From positions 206,001 through 270,000 of the forward strand of contig JACVVK020000055.1 of assembly GCA_018292915.2 (NCBI GenBank): DNA of 64,000 nt, in the 5' to 3' direction. Below the pieces are notes generated by a model. That model searched no databases. It saw only the letters and a list, made by a program, of their open reading frames with translations, and was not told where the DNA came from. Below, piece after piece: positions 26,983-38,241 of this stretch. Positions within the stretch are counted from its first letter, which is position 1, and each line of letters begins with the position of its first letter. The stretch is from Batillaria attramentaria. Its lineage: Eukaryota; Mollusca; Gastropoda; Batillariidae. The translations under genes and the position numbers were made by a program.

Positions 26983-27437
26983 ATTTGGTTGCGAATGCAA
27001 ACTCAACATTGTCGCGAACAATAATTGTGTCGTGAAACAAACGCTAGTGAAAACCTTCTGGTGCAGATTTCTTGTGACTTGAGAAAAATTTCAGCTTCCA
27101 TTTATTCTATATGATTTGTATCCTTTTGTCGAAACACCCGATTAGTCATTGGGCTTTACGACAAGCAACGTTACCGAAAATTATGATTACGCATGCGCAG
27201 TTTTGCATTGTTTAGTAGGAAATGTCCGCATGTGCTTTTGTTTGGATCTGGTAGCCTATTTTTTTTCTCTCAAATGCTGCACGTGAGCGATCATCGGTTC
27301 CCTTAATTGCTGACAGCGATGTAGCAGATACCAGTGTAACAAGTTACCATAAGGAGTACCAGATTCATTTTGAAGAATGCCCCACCGGGGTGCAAGAAGA
27401 TGAAATTTGCTGGTCCGTTTTTGCGGGAAACCATAAC
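26983..27437. promoter_or_regulatory. Putative bidirectional promoter, TEX9 / RFX7
   Basis: Only 455 bp separate the TEX9 ATG (26982, minus) from the RFX7 ATG (27438, plus). The interval contains GCATGCGCAG at 27191-27200, an NRF1-like core. Transcription starts were not determined. Confidence 0.5.
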
Positions 27438-30400
27438 ATGGAGAAGCCGCCAGGTGCCTCGGCTTGTAATCCGAAAGGATTATGGAAAGGCCACCTAACC
27501 AACATCGAGGATGGGCTAGAATTGTCTGTCAGGTATTTAAGTTTTTAATTTCTTTTTTCGCAAGGCCATTCTTGTCTGGCGTAAAAAGAGCTTCGGCTCC
27601 AGACATTCGATGTTGTCTGCTTCATAAGGATGGCATTTAAAAGCTTTGGTCACTCAGGTTTCACACTTTCACAGAATTTCTCTCACAGATTTACAGATCT
27701 GGATTATCACCGAAGTTTTATCATTCATTTAAAAGGACTATTTGAAGTGTGAAACACTGTTAGACGCTTCGCCGTGTTATTAAAAAAAAAAGTTTCAGTG
27801 TAAGAGTTGCCTCCCTTATGTCTGCCATATGACCTTAGTTGATTCCATTTTTATTTTCAGGGCTTGCCCTCCTCCATCTTTCACTGAACAATGTGTCTGT
27901 AATATATTGACGCCATTTTGCAGTTGTTTAGAAGTTCCTTGGCATAGTCTGATACTGTTTAAGCCTTCAAATGGAGAAAAGAAAATTTGAATAGTACTGG
28001 TTACCACTTGTAAACATTGCATAGTACTAGTAAGTACACTACTACTTTTGTAGTTGTACACAGGTCGGTAAACCCCATTTAAAACAGTGTGCCTGCAGTT
28101 TCACAGAAAGAGGTTAGAAAAGTTTGTATTGTTTAAAAAATATGGATTGTGTCAAGATTTCTGTATGTCGTGAAAAGTGTTTCAGTGATAATCATGAAGA
28201 ATTGAATTTGTGTTGTCTTCAATTTTGCTGTCACAGCTTGTAGTTGTACAGATTTTTTTAAAGGGTGCAACAGTTTTTTGAAAATGAGTGTTGCTTTGGA
28301 AAATAAATGTGGGTAACTGGTATCATCATTTTAATTCTACTAATGGGACTTGCACAAAAATTAATTGCATTTTTATGCAAGTCCCATAGTCAGTTAAAAA
28401 GTTTATAATTACTGTTTCTAGTGTCACTGTTATTGTGTAAGTGTAAACACTACAGTGATTTATTTTCATATTGTGTTTCAGTGATCAAGCCAAAGACAGG
28501 ATTTCTGGGATATTGGTGAGTAAAAAAAGTCATTTATGCAAGAGAAAGGGAACCATAACTAATAAAAGTAATATAATTTTAGCAACCAGTTTACATTTTT
28601 TTTTTCTTTTTAACTTTTTTGGGGGGGGGGGGGGCACAAGATGTGTACAACTTTACAAGTTAAATGTTTCTAAAGTCTATGTAATTTTACCCTAATCAAT
28701 TCTCTGCTGTTTCAGAAAAGAATGTTTCCAGGTTTTCATTATTTTTCAATTTGAGCTTAACATATTGTTCTAATCTTGTCATGCAGGAAAACATTGAAAG
28801 CCTTTCTGATGTGGAGAAACTGCTGCTGTATCTCAAACTGCCCACTGGCTCTGCTTCAGAGGATGTATTACGGCAGTAAGTAGTCACATGGATTTTCATG
28901 ATTCATAATGATACTTATAACTGTGGTTAGTATTACATGTATGTATTCTGTGTCAGTTTACATATTACCTTTGGGATTTTTTAATTTATTTTTTTTCTTT
29001 GTTTAAAACACGATGGCAGGGGAGATATTTCCAAACCTAGCACTGTTGATAAAGCCAGTGCCTGTTCAGGCTGTTGGTTCATCAACTTCACAGTATTGTC
29101 ACAGTTTTTTTTACCGTCTGTCTCTTCTGTGGTAGTGATGGATTTCTTTGTTTTTTGCTCACTGACTTTGTAAATTGAGAAAAGTTACTTAACTTCAGAT
29201 GGGTGGGTTTAGTCGTAAGTGTTGTAAAAAATGTTTCTTCTAAAGTACACGTGCCGGCCGTAATAGTTCCCTCTGTTTATTTTTGCCTCCAGGACACCAA
29301 CATCATTTTTGCATGCCTCCAATCGTCTGGAGCAGGCGCAGGCTTTTACGTGGATCAGAAGTCACCTGGAAGAGGACAGTCAGATCTGTGTCCCAAAACA
29401 TGAAGTTTATGATGAATACAGGTAGCGTGTTCTTTTTTACAATCTATATTTTGTAACTAGAATTAGAAACATTGAGTTCATTTTTTATTGATTAATTTTG
29501 CTTGCTTAAAATTTTCAATTTTTAGAAACTAGAAATTCAAGGCCAGTGAGTGGTACTGTAGTGTTATGGTGACCAGTGCAAGTTGCACTACTCTGGCACA
29601 CTCTTGGGAAAGGCGTGGTCAAAATCATCATATTGTTGATAAACTTGTTTCACAGTAGGTTAAGATTGACTCGTCTCACTGGCCTACACTACACTCAGCT
29701 TATCTGAGGGTACTTGACAGTGGCTACAAGTTATGACCTCTGATTGCTAGTTTGGAATTGGATGTTTCAGGTCCTATTGTGAGAGCCATGGCCTGAAGTC
29801 TTTGTGTGCCGCTGATTTTGGCAAAGTCCTGAAATGCATCTTCCCAAATGTCAAGCCTCGGAGGCTTGGTCAGCGTGGCCAGTCCAGATATCCTGGAACT
29901 GAAGCAATATATATATTCAATTTGTTTTGTTTGTCTTTCATATTCTTGTTTATAATATGGTTAGTCAACTTAGTGTTTGCTGGTAAGAGGATTTGGAGGC
30001 ACAGGTTGAACTTGAATTGCAATGTCAGCTTTTGTTTGTTATGTCGGAGAAGCAGTGTTGGACTTGGAATAGTGTTCTTACTGTTCCTGCTATAGCTATG
30101 GAGAACTAACACTGTGTCACACTCACAGAGACTGAGAGAGACAGTACAAAGATATTTGGTAGCTTTTAGGAATTCCTATTGTATGTAGTAATGTGGTCTA
30201 CAAGAAAAAAGTTTCAGGTTAGTAGGGGTCTGTGTGTTTGATTGTGAAAGAATTATCTGGGCTTGGGTTTGCAAGGAAGAAGTGTGGTTGGTGGTCAGAC
30301 CTGATTCTGGGATACCACAATCTCCGGTGGGGGGGGGGGGGGGGGGGGGGGGTGGTCATATTATTATTCTGAAATAGGCATTTTAAGCTTGTGGGGCAGT

Positions 30401-33400
30401 TCACATTTCAGTAAATGGCAAAGCATTCACTTCAGAGATGGTTACCAAAGAAGTGTATTCCTTAACCTGCTCACGTACTGCTACAGTGGACTGAGAAAGA
30501 AGTTGGATATCCAACCCCCTTCTTTGCCAGAGTTGGAGATAAGTCCCAAAAAGCCAAAGGTAGGTGGTGTTGAATGCATGGACTTTATGCTTGTTTCACT
30601 CTCTTTTTAGTGTGCACAACTAGTCTCATGGTAATAACTAATATTGGTCATATTAAAGTAGAATATAAAGTATATTTTCCATCTGTAGCTTTTTTGTTTT
30701 GTTTACAGTTTAGGTTAGGACTAGTTCCGTTTGAAATTTGGTTACGCTGCATTGCAGTTTGGGGAACTGGGTGATGTTCTCCCAGGAAGTTTGTTACAGT
30801 ACCTACCACCTGTATGTGTTTTCATTAGCAGTTCCATTGGTAAGTTTGCAGGTACGGCATTTCAGATTGAAGAAATAGCTTCCTTAGCACCAGGACCCTG
30901 CTGTGGCTTCTTTACACAAATCAGTTTTTGAGGGGGGGGGGGGCAATTTTATCGTCATCATCAGCAAGAAAATGTGAACAGTGCCAAGATTGATCCATCA
31001 CTTCCGTATGCCAGGATAAAATCTTTCTTTCTGGTTTTTCTCTGCGTGCAGACAGAGGACCTCCAGGAGAGTGAGCTGTTTTCAGCTTCGTGCCAGCTGG
31101 TGTGTGAGTGGGCAGGCAAGCTCCTGTCACGTGCCTTTAGCAGTCTGCGTGAACTGTCCGAGTACCTTGTGGGCAACTTGTATGTGAACAGCAAGTCCAC
31201 TGCTGCCTTCACTGTCCTGGCTGCCATGCAGGAAGCTGGGCTGCACAACTCGCGAGGTACGCGGACACTGTCGGGTTGCTGAGTCACTATAGTCCTCAGC
31301 TTTACCCATGGTGCCTTTGCCTCTTGCTTTTACTCAGGCCGTGTAGGAAACATGCTGGACATCTGTCATTCACTAAATTACACACTGTGTGATTTGTTGG
31401 TATCATAAGCTGTGGTTGTGTTAGAAACTTTTTTTTTCAAGGGAGCAGTGTCACGATATCATTGCTGTCAAATTGTTCAGAGCTGTTGAATAGTGGATGT
31501 TAAACATGATACCACTTAGACACATGGCATTGAGCAGACAGAAACTAAATATTCACAGCTTTGAGTTTGACTGTATTGCACGGGAAGTTTTGGTGTTTGA
31601 TGACAAAGACAGTTCTTCCTACTGCGCTGGCAGCAAACCCCAGTTTGTAGCGTTAAAACCATACTAACCATACGAAGAAGCTGAGACCTAGCTACCTAGT
31701 CCTTGTGTGCACATTTGACAGTGTGTGTTGTGTGTGTGCACTGTGGCTAGTTTGTTTTTTTCTGTTTTCAGTACCAGTGTCACCCCTGTTCACATGCTCA
31801 TCTGGAGGAGACAAACACCGGGAAACACAGCTACAGCTTCAGCGCAAGCTACAGGAGCGTGAACTGCTGAAAGAGCAGAAAAAGAAGCTGCAGCAGCAGC
31901 GCAGTGAGATCGAGCAGGAGCAGCTCCGCAGTTCCAGCCGTGGCCCGTCGGCAACACCAACCAAATCACCGCTGCCGCGTTCTTTCAGCAAAACTCCGAC
32001 ACCCATCAAGTCACCAGTTCTTCGTCCTCCATCATCTGTAGCCATGAAATCACCAGGGCCACAAGTTGTAGCATTCCGGCAAACTCCGACGCCAACAAAC
32101 CAAATCCAGAACACATCGAAGTGCGCTGCAAGAAACATCACCAAGCTGCTGCAGTCACCAGTACATTTAGGAAAACCCACCACACGACAGCAGGATGTCA
32201 AATCAGAGCCAAACACTGAGTCAGGATCTGCACAAGCGTCCACAGAAAGGACGAGACTTGTAGTGTCATTAGCGACTTCTGCTTCGCTGGCACCGACCAC
32301 AGCAGCAACAGCAGCATCATCACTTTCTCCTACATCCTCTACTGCCTTCACTAGGGCCAGCATGTCTGGTGTGAGCTACATGCAGACAGACAAAGAGTCC
32401 AGCGACTCTTCCAGCTCCTCTACGATCACTGACAGGACCTCGCAGGCTGCTGTGCTGCTCTCCACGGTCAACGGCATGAATTTCGTGGGTGGTGGCCGTC
32501 AGTTCATTTTCTCGGGCAGCCAGGGGTTGATCCTGGATGAGTCTGTGTCTGCGTCAGCTCTCATGAAAAACGGAATGCATGTTGTGCAGAAGCCGTTAGT
32601 GGTTCCTGCAGGAGGAACATCCACACAGCAGACACTGCCAACAACTCAGCAAGTGCAGACGATTCCTGTCAGTAACATCAGCAGCTCTGTTGCAAGCAGC
32701 AGTGCAGGCATGATGCCAGCTGTAACGAAACTTGAGGGAGTGGCTGGACAGGGCATTACAGTTGTGTCAAAACCAAAGGATGTGTCTGCAGAGCGGACTT
32801 GTGGTGAAATAGAGTCCATCGCCCCCGCTGATCTAGACAGGTGCCGTGTAGAGAACGTCAACTTCATTCCAGGAAACCTTTCCACTCGCAGCGCGTTTGT
32901 TCCTGTGTCCAATCAGAAACTGGCTTTCACACTGATCTCACCAACTGTCAGCCGCGTGCTGCAGACATCCGAAAGCAGCAGCGACGAGAGTAAAGACCAG
33001 GATGATCCTTCAGTCCCCATGGATCAGTCAGAGACTCTGGGACACAGTGGGGGGTTTGAACCGCACACCTTCACTTCCAAGGCTTCGGACCCAAATCTGG
33101 GACCATCTGCTATGCAAACCTCAGATTCCTATTCCTCCAGTCAGTCATCATCAGGCATTCCCAACCCCTCGTCCCAGCACAGTCAGAAGAAAGTCAAGAA
33201 CCGCTTCACTCCCATTCGTCCCAAGGCGTCACAGACTGTGACCAGTTTCCAGAAAGACCAGAAGACACCAGAAAAAGACAGCCGGCCTGTGTCTGCCCTT
33301 TTGAAAGAGAAACGTGCACGTGAAGCGAAGGGAGTATTTGCTCATGTAGCTTCTTTACAAGGCGAAACTGTGGGTGGCAAAAACTTTCCAACAAGCATCA

Positions 33401-36400
33401 GTCTTCCAGCTGAAGTTCTCGGTCTGTCTCCGAACAAGACCACAGGCAGTAATGAAGTCGTCATCATCTTGACTTCTCCATCCACTGGTGGGTCCAAATT
33501 TATCCCCACTCAGAGAGAAGCGCGTGGTGCTGGAGAGGAGAAACATTCGTCACGTGACAAGCCAAGCTCAGTCGCTCTGAGCATGTCCGACTTTCTCATG
33601 GCCAATCCCAACTTTGTTCCCCAAAGTGAGGCAGCAGCCACTTCGTCAGCAGCACAGCAGCAACCTCCAGTGTCTGTGTTGCAGCTGCCGGACAACGTGA
33701 GTTCTGAGATGATAGATATCAGTCTTGGTCAGATGAAACTGCCAGTTGTGCTGGCAAGGCAGGAAGGACAAGGTGGCACAGTGCGGCGAGACAGTGGTCT
33801 GGATGTGTCAGATTCGTCTGAAATGGAAAATACTGATGAAGAGGTGACACAGCACATGGAGAGAAACCCCAGGCTTCTACTGCCGGACAATAGGGACACC
33901 GACACTCCCTCATCTTGCCGAAAGAGGAAGTGCAGTGGCCAAGGTAATGCGGATCAGACCAATAAACGCCTAAACTCAGACAAACGAACAGACACCCATG
34001 AAGACGATGACGTGTTCATTGTGGAACCTGGTCCTGATCTTCAGAACCAAACAAAGCTGGTGGAAAGTGGAGCTAATCGTGGCAGCACCAGGCAAACTGT
34101 TGTTACTCTTGACCTACCTTTCCACCATTCTCTGAAGAGGCAAGAGGCTGGATCTCCGTACGTTCGCCCAGGGTCATCCACCGCCACACACATGCAGGTG
34201 GGCGAGCCAGTGTCGCGATGTCAGAGCACTGGGATAGCAGGTGACGAGCCCACGTTTGCTGTTTCGTCTGAGTTGCCACGCCAGGTTAGGGGGAAACTTA
34301 GTGTAGAAAGCCTAGAGAGTGATGCTCTTTTAGACTCGGGACATGTTCCAGTGGGCCGCGACCTTGTGAAGCACTCCACAATCACAGATTCTCTTGTTCA
34401 TATTGAGCAGAAAGCATCTGTCGGGATCAGTGCCAAGGCAAAAGCTGCTACGCGGAAGTCGTTTCTGCTGTCAAAACAAGAACTGGATGACCGCTTGCGC
34501 TCATTTCTCCGCAAGACACAGGACCAATCAATCAATATTTCTGCTATGCAACCTGTAACTGCTTTAACAACCAGTGCTCCAAGCACACATACTGAAGCTT
34601 TAACATCGGAGTTGACAGATGACACTCCCCTTTCTGGATCTGACCTGAAGCCAAGATTGTCAGATGATGCCGTAGACAGCTCAGCACTTTTTGTAAGCCA
34701 AGCTGGGCACTTTGCATCGGGTGGTGTGAGTAGGCTCCAAGATGCCAGCATGAATGTAGACACGTACAGCGAAGAACTGAGCAACATTCCCAACAGTATT
34801 TTTGAACTGATGCAGGGTTTGACCCAGGGGTCATCTTCTGTGCAGACTGAAGCCAACAGTTCCGATGCACGAACTCAAGGCAGCATCCACCAGCTTCTGA
34901 TGAAAGGGTCGACAGCATCTGGGATTCAGTTTTCATCACAGCAAATTCCGTCTCACCATGTTTTCACAGAACAGCTGGTGTCTCCTGAGGGGACGGCAGC
35001 AGCAGCAGTGCAGGGATCTCGGAGCATCAGGAACCCACCTCCAACAAGCACCACCACCACCACCACCACGTTACCCTCAGCACAGACTACGGCCCAGAAG
35101 CAGCCTAAACCCAAAGCAGCCCCTGTTGCCAAATCTGGTCCCAACCAGCCTGTCAATCTGCTTGCATTGCTGAAAAGCCCTGCGTTGTCAGCCTTGGACA
35201 AACCAAGTCCCATGGCAGGCCTGCTGTCCAACAGGGAACTGAATGCACCCTCTAAGTCTGTGCCGTCCACAAACCAAGCACAATCTCATCTGCTTGGGCA
35301 AGAGAAACTAGTCAGTCCACCCACCAAATCTGCCCCCACAGGGGATGTAGATTCGTCCTCCGTCTATCTGTCACCGCTAAGCGGTGGAGCAGCCAAAATT
35401 TCTCCCAACGTGAATATTTCATTCATGTCTGGTGGAACGGCGATACAAAACAATTTTAGCTGTGCTGAGTTGAACTCTGGTAGTTTGGTACAGGAGCAAA
35501 CATCTGGTAGAGGTGAAACACTACCCAGTTTCCTAGACACTGAGCCAGGAGGGGAACTACCTGCAGACGTTGCAGAGTTTGTGGCAGAAGCCATGACTGC
35601 TCGAGATCTGAAGATTCAGCAGAGTTGTGAAAGTCTACTCATGATGAATGCTGAGTATCTGCAGAATTTTCTGCTGCCGCCAAACACTTTCGTAGGAAAC
35701 AGTGGAGGTGACCAGTCCGTAGGAAGTAGTGCTGGTGATGTGAACATGGGCAGTGCACAGAAAGACACTTTCACTATGCCATCAAATCCAGCTCCCAAGC
35801 AGAGGTTAAGTGAGAGTGGATCTGTTCCGGGAAAGAAGTATCCCCCTGTTCAGCGCAGTGCGTCTCTGCCTGTGTTTGTTCCACGTGCCCCAGCCCCTGG
35901 GTCCCACTTACAACAGGACATTCCTTCGCCATCACAGTCGCCAACTGGCACTGCCAACAGCCCCAGAGCACCAACACCGCTAAATGCTACATCGACAGCA
36001 ACAGGAATTATTCCAGCGAGGAGGCTTCGACAGACTGCGGTCGAGCGCATCAGCACCCGGACACCATCCGATGCTGGTTATCACAGTTTTGATGCCAGTC
36101 CACTCATGCCTGCCTTCACACCCCTACCCCCACCCTCCAGCACACCAAACCAGGAGCAGATCTCTGTAAATGTGACAGTCCCTGTGAGGCGGAATACATC
36201 GGCGTCAGTTCGATCTGATTCAGCCCAGAGTGTCAACAGCGAAGGGCTTCAGCCTTTCCCTCAAGGTTCGCCCCTAGCATCCACTGGCCCGGGAGTGATG
36301 TCCACATCAAGCTCTGTGTCTGGTTACAGTCCTGTGGACCCAGCAGCAGGCTCTCCTAACGCCTTCATGCCTATACAAGTGTCGTCTGCAGGCAGGACTG

Positions 36401-38241
36401 GGTCTGGTGTCCAGCAGCAGTACATCGAACCCATCCGTCCTATGGTCACCCTGGCTAGTGTAGTTACATCGGCTCAGAGCAGCGATGGCCGTTCTGTTCT
36501 TCTGACTGGAAGTGGGAGTGGAAACCTGACTATGCTGTTGAGTGCTAACGTGCAGGGTGAGAACCAGGAGATAGCTCGCCTGTCTCAGGCTGGAGGGTCC
36601 ATGCTGTCCCCAGAGTTCTCTGCTACAGCCAGTGGTCCGCCTAGCGTGAGGTCAGTTTCCTCGGACCCTGGTTCCAGCAGTGAACCGTCGGTGGGCGCAT
36701 CCCGCATACTGTCCAGTAGCCCCAGGCCTGGGACCGTCCCTTACAATGTCCCATCACCGGCCACACCCAGAGGATCCTACCCCCCAGGCATCAGCCCTGG
36801 CCCTAGTCCCACTCCAGGCACGTCTAATGCCTGTTCCCCCTCCCCTTCCCCAGCTGCCAGTCGCAGCACAACCCATGGGGTGCTTCAGAAACTTCTCTCT
36901 ACCCGCAGTGCTCCTCCTTCATACGCTGAAAGTGTGCAGCAAAGACGTCTCTCCGGCAATCAGTCCACAGGAAGTCAGGTGGTCAGCAGCACGTCTGATC
37001 TCAGACCTGGCAACAGGTCAGCTGGCGACAAGATGGAGCAGCACTCCGGACAGTTCATGGTGCCGCTCGTCAGTGCGGAAGATGTGAAGCCGTCTGTTCG
37101 GTCAGTCATCCACCACATACCCCCTACACCAAGTAGCTCCACCAATGGAGGCAGCAGTGAGAGATCTGGCCGTCGGATAGCCATCCTGAAAAGAGACAGC
37201 ACTGTAAAACCAAACACAAAATCCACCCCCACACCAAAGGTAGCCGCAGCAGCCTCAGACTCCATTCTTAAAGCAAGTCTCGCAAGTCCTGTTGGGTCGA
37301 CAGGTTCATCAGAAGCACCAATTGAGTATCCGTTCTCCTATAAGCTGGCCTTGTTGCGCCAGCAGAGCATGACACAGCCTGAGGGGGCATCATCATCACC
37401 TTCAGCCGCTGTAGGTTCTCAGCAGTCAGGTTCTGTCGGCAGTAGTAGTCAGCCACAGTCATCAGCATCTGCTGTGCTTGCAGCCAGTCTTGCCAGCTTG
37501 CAAAAGCAGGTGAAAACCAGTCCGAACTCAGACACTTCAGGTGGAGGGGCAGGGAGCACCGGTCAGATGCAGACGACGGGCGCTAGCACTTCCAGTTTGG
37601 CCGATCAGGTTTCCTCACCACCCACTCCTGTCTCAGTATCAGTGTCCATGTCTGTGGTTGCCCAGCAACCGGTGTCTGCTCCTCTGTGCGTGTCCACGAA
37701 CACCCAGCCGCAGCGTGACATTTTCTTCGGACTTCCAGCCTCATCGCCATCACAGCGTCTCAACCCATTCAGTCCACAACAGTCATCACCATCATCATCA
37801 TCATCCACATCGTCGACGCCATTATCATCCGGTCTGACTTTACCGAGTCCCGGTCATCCCCTGGGTGCCTTGTACCTTCCTTACAACCTTCCTGACATGA
37901 ACTACATGGGCAATGCACCAAACATCGACTTGAGTCAACTGAGCTTCTTGTCCAGAAAAGCTTCCGCACCAGATGCCGCACCCCCACCGCAGCCCGCCTC
38001 CAACTCTGGCCTGAGCGAGTCCGGGTTTGAGGATGAGCTGCAGTCCACGCTGGACATCCTGCGCAACATCGACGGGCAGTATTTCAACCAGGACATGGAG
38101 GGAGAGAGTGACGGAGCCATGATGTTGATGCAGAGTGTATTTAGTGAACTCTCACAGGAACCAGACATGCAGAGCGCGGAAGAAGAGGGGGAGGAGGAGG
38201 GTGATGGGCAAGAGTCCATGCTCAAAGATTCATCAGTATAA
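27438..38241 (+). CDS. RFX7: RFX5/RFX7-type transcription factor (8 coding exons)
   Basis: Exons are 27438-27532, 28482-28515, 28787-28875, 29293-29421, 29771-29887, 30475-30559, 31052-31256 and 31772-38241. Phases agree throughout, giving 2,407 aa, longer than human RFX7 (about 1,460). The winged-helix RFX DNA-binding domain spans about residues 88-165: FTWIRSHLEED, CAADFGKVLKCIFPNVK, then RYCYSGLRKK, the RFX5/7-specific form. LSDVEKLLLYLKLP precedes it, and the RFX5/7-type segment CQLVCEWAGKLLS follows. The last 6.5-kb exon encodes a Ser/Pro/Gln-rich tail. RFX proteins bind X-box motifs in the nucleus. Intron 5 is AT-AC (U12 type). The frame is open upstream of the chosen ATG to 27255, so a 5' exon may exist. 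Confidence 0.93.
29888..30474 (+). other. U12-type AT-AC intron in RFX7
   Basis: The intron starts ATATCCTG (29888-29895), has the branch-site consensus TTCCTTAAC at 30458-30466 and ends CAC at 30474. Splicing here restores SRYCYSGLRKK of the RFX domain exactly, with phase 2. No GT-AG pair restores this sequence. It is 587 bp and includes a poly-G run of about 23 at 30327-30352. Confidence 0.9.
31772..38241 (+). CDS. RFX7: RFX7 terminal giant exon
   Basis: This single 6,470-bp exon encodes about 2,155 aa of mostly disordered Ser/Thr/Pro/Gln-rich sequence. It opens with a charged helix (HRETQLQLQRKLQERELL) and later contains short conserved-looking islands: VQRSASLPVFVPR, VQQRRLSGNQSTGS, EYPFSYKLALLRQQS and, near the end, ELQSTLDILRNIDGQYF. 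Vertebrate RFX7 also has a very large last exon. The acceptor TTTTCAG|TA at 31771 gives the frame used. Confidence 0.93.

Noticed and set aside
27165..27360. X-box (RFX site) in the TEX9/RFX7 promoter
   Set aside because: GTTACC half-sites are present at about 27171 and 27343, but no properly spaced second half was seen.
31705..31771. Start of the RFX7 tail frame as an independent gene
   Set aside because: The frame is open by chance upstream of the acceptor TTTTCAG at 31771; the phase and the RFX5/7-type exons upstream show it is a terminal exon.
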